Part shown: piece after piece, positions 32,285 to 42,847 of the stretch
Position numbering within the stretch: position 1 is the stretch's first letter
Layout: the number at the start of each line of letters is the position of its first letter
From: Arabidopsis thaliana
Taxonomy: Eukaryota; Streptophyta; Magnoliopsida; Brassicales; Brassicaceae
Assembly: GCF_000001735.4 (NCBI RefSeq)
Contig: NC_003070.9
Span: forward strand, 18,585,971-18,649,970
Length of the DNA stretch: 64,000 nucleotides
Direction of reading: 5' to 3'
Notes under the pieces: model-generated
What the model was told of the DNA's origin: nothing
Seen by the model: only the letters and a program-made list of their open reading frames with translations
Database searches by the model: none
Position numbers and translations under genes: made by a program

Positions 32285-35200
32285 CTACGGGTTGAAGAAA
32301 CTTGAGCCTTCCATGTTGATAGCAACAAGAACCAATATACCCGTGATAATACCGAACCACAGTAATGCTAATCCTGAAATTAGGAGGTTTTACAGTTTCA
32401 GGTCAAGAAAGCATAGAAAGGAAATCATCGTAAGAGATTGAGCCTCGGTATACCTCCATCACCGCCAGCTCCTCTACCAGAATTTGCAACTAACAAATCC
32501 AAATTTGATACATCTGCGTTTCTTTCAGACCCCTTACTAGTATCTGGCTTAGAAGGTACTGGTGCCCCAAGTGAGTCACCACCATCAATTATACCGTCTC
32601 TAGCTTCAGATGAAACTATGCCTTGAAACTCCTCACTCACAATCAATGCAGACAACACGTTCATAAATGACTCTTGATCAATATCATCTGACGAAAGCTT
32701 TCCCTTCCGCACAAATGAGCCAAGTTCTTCTGAATCAGACATTTCATCGTCAGAAGTATCAATGGCTTTGACATTGGTCTTGTCATCTTCTTCCTCCTCC
32801 ACATATGATTTGTATGTAAGCCGTAGCAGTATCTCACCCGCAGATCCCTTTCCAAACAAACTCCAACCACCACGCAAAACCACAATTCTGTCTGTAGGAA
32901 CCGTATCTTGCAGAAATCTGAGATCAACCTGGACATATAACTAAATAATAAGGCTATGCAGACAGTAACATAAATATTAAGCAACATTCCTCAAGCAATC
33001 ATTAAAGAGATCCACAGAATACGTACTCAACGCCTATTATTCTACAGATTACAAAAAAAAATATGTACCCAAGGAAATATTATTTACCTCTCCAGTACCA
33101 ATAGCCATATCAGCAAACCCAAGACGATCATTGACCTCAATTTGTAATACTTGCTCTCTAGGATTTGAAACAAGGAATTGAAAGTCCTGCAAAGTTAAAG
33201 AATACACACTTATCTATTTACATTTCAATCCTTAAATAATCATAATTCACCACCAGATTGTGAATGAACCATCCAAAGCAGTTCACCTGATTCCAAATTG
33301 GCTGACCAGGAGCCCCAATGACAGTAGTTTGACTGTTCCTTTTACTACGGATAACTTGATCCCCTAATCTGAGAATTGCATATGGATCCGTTTTACCTGT
33401 TACCAATTACCGAGGAAAACAAAACATCTCACCAATAGACTCAATTAGTATAGCTACTTTATTCCCAAGAAAGTCGACTGAACTTGCACAAAGAGGCTGA
33501 TACTTCAGCAATAGATTGTCTGTCTATTCCACTTTTCCAACTATGAAGGAAACACTGACATGTAAAGGAACTATAGCTTACCAAAAAACATGTATCGAAG
33601 TTTCTGGGCGTCAACAAGAGTAACAGATAGTTCCCCGACAAAATCCTTATTGCCTTCCTGCATTTCTCCTGATTTCAGGTCTTCTAAAACAGGTCCAACA
33701 GCTTTTCCTTTCTGAAAGTCCAAGACAATTTTCTTCGGTCGGACAAATAATCGAGGCAAATCCACAGTCAGCAGTTTGGTCAAGAACCTGTAAGAGACGA
33801 TGCTGGGTAAAATAATAGGAGGGAAGAAGGAACCCACTATTGCAAAACGTCGAGGAGCTTAAAGACTCCACAGTAAACAAAATGAAATACTGGTATCTAA
33901 CCAGAACAATGCACCAAAGCATCTTACACTATATGCTCGCTAAATTAGTAAAAGTTCATTGCAGTTAGATAAAATACAGAACATCATCTAAGCAAGCAAA
34001 GTGGCCCTTTCTATCCACTAAGTCCATGTAGTATTGAACAATGATATGGACAGTTTTTCAATATAAAAAATCGTGAAGTAACAGCCACAACAGAACTTAC
34101 ATTGATAGAACGGGAATTCCTGAATTCATAATCCATGCCATTCATGACAAAAGAAAAATAAAATGTGTGAGTTGCGGCGAACGCGAAAGCTAAAACTCTC
34201 TTCACTAAAACAATCGCCGATGACTTAACCTTTCCCCATTATATCGTCACCAGTTTCAAATTTCACTAAAAAAGGCTTGTCTGTTTAATTTTTTGGATAG
34301 GAAGGAAGCAACACAAACAATATCACGGGAATGGATCAGAAGACCAAGATAAACGCATACCCATTAGATTAAACAATCTGAATGCTGCAAGTTGAAATGT
34401 GACCTTTGGAAGTGATACAAACGAACATGATACAGCTCCCACCCAAGGTTGTGTCGGTATTAATCTTAGTTTGACCCAAAGCTCACCATCAATGTCAAAA
34501 TCTCGGACACCAACTGGAACAACTATTGGGATAACACCGAATTTCAAAGAGAGCATTAACAACATGCGTGCACCGCCAGTATACCGAAGGCCAATTTGGT
34601 ACCTATAACAGGAAAGAATGACATGATAAGAAACCTCGAACTGAGCCACAGATAAACAGTTTGAAGTAGCCAATGCCCCAAATTATGTACATAAATCATG
34701 CTCAAAGAAAGGTCACTCTTCAAATGAAGATTATTTCGTGAACTCTAACTGAAATGAAAGCCAAATAAATCTCATCAAGAGATTCAATGGTTGCAAAACA
34801 ATATACAATTGAAACCAAGTAAGAGCAATCCCAGCAATTAATCAACGCAGAAAACTTTGTTAGTACCAAACAAGTATACACGTACTGCAAGTCATTGGCA
34901 CGGCGAGATGTCTTCCTCTCAACATTTCTGACAGACAACGGCTCATCCCCTAAAGAAAACTGCTTAATCTCAACTCTCTGCACATAATCAGGCTTTTTCA
35001 AGTCATCAATCACAGGCTGTAACAAACCAACGAGCCAATTCTCAATACCCGCTCTATACACTTTCCAGAGCTTCCCTAACACCATGTTGACCCACTCCAC
35101 GGACTCTTTCCTTTGCAAATCCTTCTCTAGGAACAAAGAGAAGCTGGTGGGAACCTGTGGCCATGGCCCTACTCCTCGTTGGTTTCCATCTCCACCTGTT

Positions 35201-35673
35201 TCTCTTTGCCTCTTTCTCCAAGTCCATAGCTTATCAAAAGCAACACCAACGAAAAAGAAGAAGACGAATAGACTAATTACACTACGATTAATGGTCGGTG
35301 ACGGAAGTGGATGGATTACACCTAACTGGGTCCTAAGCTTATCCACTATCGGATCTTCCCTAAAGTTACTGAAATTGGCTTGGTCATTGGACTCTTTCGA
35401 ACTACCCTCGTCTTCAAATTCATTCGTAAACCTAGCAATTACAAACCTATTTGCAGCCTTTCTACTAGAATCCGTCAATCTTAGGTTTTTCGAATTCCCA
35501 CGAAATCCACAGGAAATAAACCTAAAGTTCGAAATTTTGACGCTCGGACGCAGAACCCGACTCCTTGTAAAAAAAACCGCGCGGAGCTCATTAGAGCATG
35601 GACAGAGCAGAGTGCAAGACACATCAACAGGTAATCGGAAATCAAAATTCGAAGAAGAAGTTTGTGGAATCAT
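32285..35673 (-). CDS. NTMC2T5.1: N-terminal-transmembrane C2 domain protein type 5 (SMP/C2 membrane-contact protein), 8 exons
   Basis: Hand splicing gives 8 exons (35673-34886, 34602-34361, 34119-34101, 33787-33582, 33396-33287, 33186-33088, 32928-32454, 32373-32285) and 675 residues, the expected length. Visible parts: an N-terminal transit-like region, a membrane segment (SVISLFVFFFFVGVAFDKLW), an SMP-type lipid-binding region (EWVNMVLGKLWKVYRAGIEN to LPRLFVRPKKIVLDFQ), a C2 domain (GELSVTLVDAQKLRYMFFGK then TDPYAILRLGDQ) and an acidic linker. A C-terminal membrane helix (LALLWFGIITGILVLVA) follows. The third exon is only 19 nt. The protein probably tethers membranes and moves lipid, and chloroplast envelope targeting is suggested. 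Matches AT1G50260. It is head-to-head with the PPR gene. Confidence 0.93.
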
Positions 35674-36073
35674 CTATGAATCGTATCCGAAGAAGAAGGA
35701 GAAAAATAACGCATATCTTTAGGGCAATAACAGTTTCTCCAATGGCTCGTAGCAAAATCTGTAGAAGCTAACAAAGTTAGAAAAATTGCAGAAGAAGAAG
35801 TTCATTTTCTTCTCTTCTTACTTCTGTTTTTTTCTCTGGACTGTTTGACACGTGGATCGAACCCTCGTCTCCCCCTCTACGGCTATTAAAAAAAATATAT
35901 AAAAACTAAACCGACTGATATTCAGAGTCACTTCGATTCAATTGAATGGGAATTTTGGTTTAATGTCGGTTCGGTTCGGTTCCTTTGAAATCTGAAATCT
36001 GAAAACTGGAAAATTCGAATTGAAGTATTAACCACCCCCTCTCTCTCTCTCTTTTGCTTACTTCTCAATTCAC
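35674..36073. promoter_or_regulatory. Shared promoter between NTMC2T5.1 and the PPR gene
   Basis: Only 400 bp separate the two divergent start codons, so both core promoters must sit here. A CT-rich tract at about 36040-36054 lies just before the PPR start, and a GTTCGGTTCGG repeat is near 35968. Co-regulation is possible but not shown. Confidence 0.6.
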
Positions 36074-37864
36074 ATGATTGAGCTCAAAACATTGCTTGAT
36101 CTTCCATTACACTTTCTTCATCTCAAGCAGATCCATTGCTTACTCCTAACTTCTCCGATATTCTATACTCGTCGCGATCTCTTTCTCTCACGTCTTCTCC
36201 GTCGCTGCTGCACCGCCGCAACTCAATTCCGCTACGCTCGTCGTTTATTATGTCAACTCCAAACTCTGAGCATTCAACTATGGGATTCGCTCATTGGTCA
36301 CTTCTCCGGCGGGATTACTCTCAACCGTCGGTTATCATTTCTTGCTTATCGTCATATGCGGCGAAACGGCGTCATCCCTAGCCGCCACACGTTTCCTCCG
36401 CTTCTCAAAGCGGTTTTCAAACTGAGAGACTCGAACCCGTTTCAGTTTCATGCTCATATCGTTAAATTCGGGTTGGATTCGGATCCTTTTGTCAGGAATT
36501 CGTTGATTTCGGGTTATTCTAGTTCTGGGTTATTCGATTTTGCAAGTCGTCTTTTTGATGGAGCTGAAGATAAGGACGTGGTTACTTGGACTGCAATGAT
36601 TGATGGGTTTGTGAGAAATGGTTCTGCTTCGGAAGCAATGGTGTATTTCGTGGAGATGAAGAAGACTGGAGTCGCGGCTAACGAAATGACCGTTGTTAGC
36701 GTCTTGAAAGCTGCAGGGAAGGTTGAAGATGTTCGATTTGGGAGAAGCGTTCATGGGCTTTACTTAGAAACAGGGAGAGTGAAATGCGATGTGTTCATAG
36801 GAAGTTCTCTAGTAGATATGTATGGGAAATGTAGTTGTTATGATGATGCCCAGAAAGTGTTCGATGAAATGCCTAGCAGAAACGTGGTTACTTGGACGGC
36901 GTTGATTGCTGGATATGTGCAAAGCCGTTGCTTCGATAAAGGGATGTTGGTTTTCGAGGAGATGTTAAAGAGTGATGTTGCGCCTAATGAGAAGACTCTA
37001 AGCAGTGTTCTTTCGGCGTGCGCTCATGTCGGGGCACTTCACCGAGGAAGAAGGGTGCATTGTTATATGATTAAGAATTCGATTGAGATAAACACTACAG
37101 CTGGAACTACATTGATTGATCTTTATGTCAAGTGCGGGTGTTTAGAGGAAGCTATACTTGTTTTTGAGAGACTTCATGAGAAAAATGTGTATACTTGGAC
37201 CGCGATGATTAATGGATTTGCAGCACACGGATATGCTAGAGATGCATTTGATCTCTTTTATACCATGTTGAGTAGTCATGTTTCACCAAATGAAGTTACT
37301 TTCATGGCTGTCTTAAGTGCCTGCGCTCATGGAGGTCTTGTGGAAGAGGGTCGAAGGCTTTTCCTGAGCATGAAGGGACGTTTCAATATGGAGCCAAAAG
37401 CGGATCACTATGCGTGTATGGTTGATTTATTTGGAAGAAAAGGTTTGCTAGAAGAGGCGAAAGCTTTGATAGAAAGAATGCCAATGGAGCCAACAAATGT
37501 GGTATGGGGAGCTCTGTTCGGCTCTTGTTTGTTACACAAAGACTATGAGTTAGGTAAATACGCAGCCTCCCGTGTGATCAAGCTGCAACCTAGTCATAGT
37601 GGGAGATACACTCTCTTGGCTAATTTGTACTCGGAATCCCAAAACTGGGATGAAGTCGCTCGGGTAAGAAAGCAAATGAAAGATCAACAGGTGGTGAAAT
37701 CGCCAGGATTTAGTTGGATCGAAGTGAAAGGCAAGCTTTGTGAATTCATAGCTTTCGATGATAAGAAACCCCTTGAATCTGATGATTTGTACAAGACTCT
37801 CGACACTGTTGGGGTGCAAATGAGATTGCCAGATGAATTGGAAGATGTGACTGCTGAATCATGA
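36074..37864 (+). CDS. AT1G50270: Pentatricopeptide repeat (PPR) protein, PLS class, E-type, single exon
   Basis: 596 residues from one uninterrupted exon, typical of plant PPR genes. PLS-type repeats follow one another: DSDPFVRNSLISGYSSSGLF, KDVVTWTAMIDGFVRNGSAS, CDVFIGSSLVDMYGKCSCYD, RNVVTWTALIAGYVQSRCFD, EINTTAGTTLIDLYVKCGCL and KNVYTWTAMINGFAAHGYAR. The C-terminal part has the E-type region (EPTNVVWGALFGSC and YTLLANLYSESQNWDEVARV, then SPGFSWIEVKG). No DYW end is present. Such proteins bind single-stranded RNA in mitochondria or plastids and often specify C-to-U editing sites; the RNA target cannot be told here. The N terminus is short and its targeting unclear. It overlaps convergently with the NPH3-family gene at its 3' end. 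Confidence 0.95.
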   Translation: MIELKTLLDLPLHFLHLKQIHCLLLTSPIFYTRRDLFLSRLLRRCCTAATQFRYARRLLCQLQTLSIQLWDSLIGHFSGGITLNRRLSFLAYRHMRRNGVIPSRHTFPPLLKAVFKLRDSNPFQFHAHIVKFGLDSDPFVRNSLISGYSSSGLFDFASRLFDGAEDKDVVTWTAMIDGFVRNGSASEAMVYFVEMKKTGVAANEMTVVSVLKAAGKVEDVRFGRSVHGLYLETGRVKCDVFIGSSLVDMYGKCSCYDDAQKVFDEMPSRNVVTWTALIAGYVQSRCFDKGMLVFEEMLKSDVAPNEKTLSSVLSACAHVGALHRGRRVHCYMIKNSIEINTTAGTTLIDLYVKCGCLEEAILVFERLHEKNVYTWTAMINGFAAHGYARDAFDLFYTMLSSHVSPNEVTFMAVLSACAHGGLVEEGRRLFLSMKGRFNMEPKADHYACMVDLFGRKGLLEEAKALIERMPMEPTNVVWGALFGSCLLHKDYELGKYAASRVIKLQPSHSGRYTLLANLYSESQNWDEVARVRKQMKDQQVVKSPGFSWIEVKGKLCEFIAFDDKKPLESDDLYKTLDTVGVQMRLPDELEDVTAES

Positions 37865-37886
37865 CTTGGGACGTTTACCATTTTCC

Positions 37887-40322
37887 TCATAAGCCTTCTC
37901 TGAAACTATCCATAACCTTCAAATTATATCCTCCTTTAGTCTTCAACCTCTCGGCTAATTTCTCTGTTATCTCGAGATGCAATACTACAGGCTTCTTCTT
38001 CTCTTCTGAATATCTACAAGAAAAACTCTTGTTTGCAACTTTAACATCTGAAGTTGTGTGTTCTTGATTCCCACATCTGGACTTGAGTGCTTCAATGGCG
38101 ATTTCTGGAGGGATCTTAGGGTTTCTGGCGAGCTGTTTGCACGTCTCCATTGTTAGTTTCTTGTAGTTGAGACATCGACATATCTCTGTTCGATCTTGGG
38201 GTGTTAGATTCGGATGAGACTGTACAATAACAAAACAACAGAAATTATAAAGGAATCAATCATACACTGACATAATAATCATTATTTCTACAATTTTTGA
38301 AAATGATGAACTATTGTTAATTCCAGTAAAACATGTGAATAGAAAAGTACATGAATAATTGTTAGTCTTTGACATGTATTTCAAGTGTAACTGATAGTAC
38401 CTTACCAGAATTATTCCTTTTTAAGATATTTTTACTAATAGTATTACAGAGAAAAACAAGAAGAAACATACAGTCAAGACTGTTGTGGCCTTGTGGGTCT
38501 GACATGAACCCCACGGCAGTAACAAGACAGAGTGAAGAATCTAAAGGATGACTCCAAATCTTCTTAATCATATATATACATCCATGTGTGTATATTATTA
38601 ATACACGTTAATCTCAAAAAACTTCAAATCTTTTCTTTGATACATTTTCGGTTTTATATTAAAACTTAGTTTGGCTTTATATCCCAAAGTCTCAAACTTC
38701 AAATCTTTTATGTTTATGATGAATAAAAGAATAGTTGACTCTATTTCAACTCTTCATAATAAATATATAAAGCCAAAATGTATTAATAAGCAAATGGTAT
38801 TGAAATCTGTATGGCACTTGTCATCTTCTATATGTCCAATACATATAGAAAATTAAAATTATTCTCTATTTTGTGTCTCACTTTTGCAGGATAAAAAACA
38901 TTTTTGGCTCAATCATTTAGTTGGTGAAGAAATTCAAGAAAAACAAAAAAATAATAGTAAAACTTATAACTTAACAAAAAAAAAAAACTGACCTGTAGAT
39001 AGATGTCAATTGCTCTGTAAACTCCATCAAAGCAATCTCTAGCTGAATCCGGCAAGCTCTCTGCAACACCAAGAAACTTGGGGACTTTCAAATTCTGATC
39101 TGGAGATATTTCTCTCAAATACTTATCAATCAATTTCCCAATTTCTTTCATATTCCTCTCTCTTGATTCTTCTTCTTCTTCTTCTCTGTTCTTCACAAAT
39201 ACTTTTAGTAATCTTATCACAAGATCAACATTGTAGAAACCACTTTCTCTGCTTCCTCTTGCAGATATCAGAAGATCATCAAGTGTTGCTTGTTCCAGCA
39301 TTTCTCCTATTAGGGTTTCTAAACCGATTCTTGACTCTCTACTTAGGCTAAAACTGGATAAAACTCGAAGAATCCAGAAGAGTTTCCTGCAAGAAAACGT
39401 ACGTGTCCCTGCGGAAATCACTCCTCTAACCGCTGTGTCAGCTAAATCTGAGTACTCGAGCTTGTTCCTCATAAGCTCAGTGGTAGTTCTTGATTTGGTT
39501 TGGAGTTTTGTCTTGAGATAATGGAGAAGAAATCTGGTTAGGACTAAGCTTTTTATGTTGGTTTTGTAAGCTCCAATGATCATAACTAGCTTCAATATGA
39601 TCTTCGGGGAAAGATTTGTCATATCTTCGAACCACCACTCGTTGCTTCTTCCGCAAGCAACAGACCGCGAAATATACCTACCGTCTGATTCTGACGTGTT
39701 CTTGGCCATCTCAGGAGAAAGAGAAGAGGCGAAGGAAGAAAGCGAAGAAGAAGAAAAATCGTCTGAATTCTGAGAGATTTTGTTCAAAGCTGCGAAAATG
39801 AGTTTATCTACAAGACCATACGAATCTGCTTGGAAGAACACTTGCTCGCAGTTCTTGAGACACGAAACGATGTCGCTCCAAGACCCATAGAACACTTCTT
39901 CTAGAAACTTCTCTGTCTGAAGGAAGAGATTAGAGAAACAGAACTTCTCCGACATGCCTAGAAAAACAGAGCAGCAGTACAAAGTCGAGACGTTTGAGAC
40001 GTCGATTAAGATTTCTCCGTTGTGGTAACAGAACCTTGAAACCAGCTCAAACCCATCTGGTCCTCCTGGAAAATCATTAATCTCGATAGTGATGATTCTC
40101 TTTTTCTTGTTTCTCTTCTTTTTGCTCTGTTTAATCATCTTCCTCAAGCTTCCAGAGTACTTTGAAATCACGTTCTAAAACAGAGCACATAGAGAATTAA
40201 GAACAGAGCATAATCAAGACTGTGGTTTTTTGAACTGAGTTTTAGGTTTGGTTCTTTACCTGATTGAGGAAGAATGTGTATTGGCCATTGAGATTGATCT
40301 TAAGATCGTTGAGAGGAGACAT
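37887..40322 (-). CDS. AT1G50280: NPH3/BTB family protein (phototropic-responsive type), 3 exons
   Basis: Exons 40322-40260, 40174-38993 and 38219-37887 give 525 residues. The first exon encodes [21 protein letters not shown] degenerate BTB region follows ([20 protein letters not shown]). The NPH3 domain starts near [20 protein letters not shown] and includes [20 protein letters not shown] and [23 protein letters not shown]3-type proteins are adaptors for CUL3 ubiquitin ligases or partners of phototropins and auxin carriers at the plasma membrane. The conserved YNL/YDLK-like C-terminal motif looks weak, so this is a divergent member with an unknown partner. The intron before exon 3 is 773 bp and holds no other gene. 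Confidence 0.93.
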
Positions 40323-40843
40323 TTCATAGAACAACTAGGAAGCCTACTGAGGTCTTGTGACTTTGTGAGCTTTTTTCTGTTCTTCCTCTGTGTTTTTTTC
40401 TTGGATTGAATAGAGCAATAATTATAGTGGGCACATGTAAATGAGTGGATATATATAGTGTTTCATTTGGCTTTATTTACACCTGTAAAATGCACAAAAA
40501 TATATAAACTGAATCTAAGTTTGAGAAATTAGAGGTAAGTAAGACAAAGTTTATGTTGAGCTAGTATAATAAAACCACATAAATTCCAAAGTCTCTCAAA
40601 TTCCCATAAATTGATTTCTTTTGTTTGTCTTGTTATGTTGTTTTTAAAAGAATGCTGTAGAATTTTGATTCCTATATCTTTGAGAAGGATTGACTTTTAA
40701 GAAATTATGATAATTATTTTTCACTGTCAAGTATTCGGTTCATATTGTACATGAGCTTTTCAAACTCAAACATGAATATCAAAACTTCAAAGTGTTTGAA
40801 AGGTCACTAAAAAAATTAATACAGCATTACTAAACACAACATA
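40323..40843. promoter_or_regulatory. Promoter region of the NPH3-family gene
   Basis: AT-rich DNA upstream of the start codon, ending at the Emigrant-type element. A TATATATAG sequence at about 40450 is a possible TATA box. Confidence 0.45.
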
Positions 40844-41381
40844 CAGTAAAACCTCTATAAATTAATAATGTTGGGACTACAAAATTTTATTAATTTAGAG
40901 AGGTTTTAATTTATCGATAAATTAATATTTATTAATTTATAGAGAGATTTTCCTAATTTAGTAACTTTTCAAAAAAAATTATAGGATTTTTTTCATTATA
41001 GAAAATATCTTTCAAGAATCAATTACAACTAAACAATAATATCATGTTTAGAAAACAACACCAAAAGTTTTTGATACAGTAAAATACGAGAACTAAATTT
41101 TAAATAAAAATAAATACAAATTTAAGCAAAAAAATATTAGAATTATATTTCAGAAAAATTCCTACATATAATGTATATATATAATTGATATATTTATACA
41201 ATTATTAATTTATGATATTGATGGGACCATATATTTACATAGAACTTTCAAAAAAGTTATTATCTTATTAATTTATCGATTTGTGTCACTTTTTACACTG
41301 GTACAAATTCGGGATTGGAAAAATTTATTAATTTATAAAGGTTATTAATTTATCGACTATTAATTTATAGAAGTTTAACTG
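40844..41381. mobile_element. Emigrant-type MITE (pogo/Lemi1-related), 538 bp
   Basis: The left end reads CAGTAAAACCTCTATAAATT and the right end, on the other strand, CAGTTAAACTTCTATAAATT. Both sides are flanked by a TA dinucleotide (40842-40843 and 41382-41383), the expected target duplication. Terminal sequence, size near 530 bp and AT-rich non-coding interior match the Arabidopsis Emigrant family as I know it. Further copies of the TTAATTTAT(A/C)GA motif occur inside. Confidence 0.88.
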
Positions 41382-41383
41382 TA

Positions 41384-41887
41384 TGTTATAAATATCATCA
41401 TATACTGTACTTTGGTCACTCTTTCTATTAACTTCTTCTTTTTTTTTAAAAGAATTTGGAATTATGTCGTAGTGCATGTGAATAAGTGGGGTCTAGACGA
41501 AAAAGATTTTCCTGTTTTAAGTGCGAGTCCATGACGAGCTTTTTTCATCGTATTTCCCATATCCGACCATGTTTTTTTTTTTTTTTTTCACTGGAAAGAT
41601 TATGTTTATTAATGATCCACAGAATACAGCCCAACAAAGGTCCACTTAGTTACATTTCTTTAAAGGAAGGATATCTCTTTAACAAAACACGATCGTATAA
41701 CAAGACACGTGTTGCAAGAGAAGCGATGAAACGTTCCTGTCATCCTGTGCCGTCAAAGACTCCGATCCGGTGAACACAATCAACGTCGAAAAAGGGCAAA
41801 CATCGATTTTTGTTTTTTTCTCACCGGAAACTGCTAAACAGAGAAGGGAGGATACACAAACAGAGAATTCAATTCCAAAATCATCAA
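41384..41887. other. Spacer
   Basis: No gene is called. A 16-T run lies at about 41574. The small ORFs are not convincing. Confidence 0.4.
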
Positions 41888-42292
41888 TCAAGAGATTTGG
41901 CAAAAACAGGTAATGAGGAAAGAAAAATCTGAGTATTCCTCAAATTTGATCGATCGAAGCTCCATAAACATGTAGAAACGGCTACAGGCAATCCCAATAT
42001 GCTGGAAACAAAACTTCCTTTCATACTTGAGGTAATTCTGCAAATCAAACTTTCTAAAGATACAAATCCGAAAACTTAATCTTAGGCTATTATGACCTAA
42101 AATTAATCTCCAATTGAAATCTTTAGAAATTATTGAAAGAAAAACTGAAAAAGAAACTAAAGCAATCGGTAAGAACAACCGATCGAACGGCGGAGGAAGG
42201 ATAAAAGCCGGCCAAAACCGCTTGTAAAAGCCGGATTTGCCAGAAGAGGACCGGCCATCTTTGCTAACAAAGCCAAAATTAATCTCCTTCAT
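41888..42292 (-). CDS. Hypothetical short protein with one likely membrane segment
   Basis: An open frame of 134 residues starting MKEINFGFVSKDGRSSSGKS. The first 60 residues look plausible: a Ser/Gly/Lys-rich head, FYKRFWPAFILPPPFDR, and a hydrophobic stretch LFLPIALVSFSVFLSII that could be a membrane helix. The second half is less convincing and could be intron or UTR. The position fits a small gene annotated between the NPH3-family gene and TAF15. Function is unknown, and the end of the coding region is uncertain. Confidence 0.4.
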   Translation of the reverse strand: MKEINFGFVSKDGRSSSGKSGFYKRFWPAFILPPPFDRLFLPIALVSFSVFLSIISKDFNWRLILGHNSLRLSFRICIFRKFDLQNYLKYERKFCFQHIGIACSRFYMFMELRSIKFEEYSDFSFLITCFCQIS

Positions 42293-42847
42293 ATCTTTTA
42301 GAGAGAGGAACTGTTGAATTCTGTCGACCGGATTATTCTGGTAAACTGCCGTCCCAAGTTTTGCCGACCATGTTTATGACAATGATATGACATTAATATA
42401 TATCCCCACAAATAAGCTTAATTTTTTCTTATCCTATTATAGTTTCAGAAACTATATTGTCCACAAAAATCTTCTTGTTCTATTTTTTTTATTCCCATTA
42501 AAATCATACAGCGATGAAATGATTGGCGATGGAAAAAAAAACAAAGGGACAACTAAAAATAATACTACAAAAGACAAAATAATACTTAATACACGTCTAA
42601 ATTAGCAATTGACGTCGCTAACCATGTTTTGCCATAATTACCAATTTTCGAAACGATAAACATGGAGTATTCTCAGAACATAATCAGACCAAAACAAGTG
42701 AAAAACAATAGCCATTGATTCAAACCAAAATGAGTTTCACTTCACACAATAAGTAAACAAAAGGCGAAGACATTGTAATGATACCGTTGTAAAAGTAAGT
42801 CGACAAAACAGATGAGAAACTAAACCCTAACACTTATGAGTAATCTC
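42293..42847. other. Spacer between the small ORF and the TAF15 3' end
   Basis: No gene is seen. The right part is probably TAF15 3' UTR. Confidence 0.4.

Noticed and set aside
35084-35722. 212-codon plus-strand ORF
   Set aside because: Antisense shadow of NTMC2T5.1 exon 1, which has a complete splice model and expected length.
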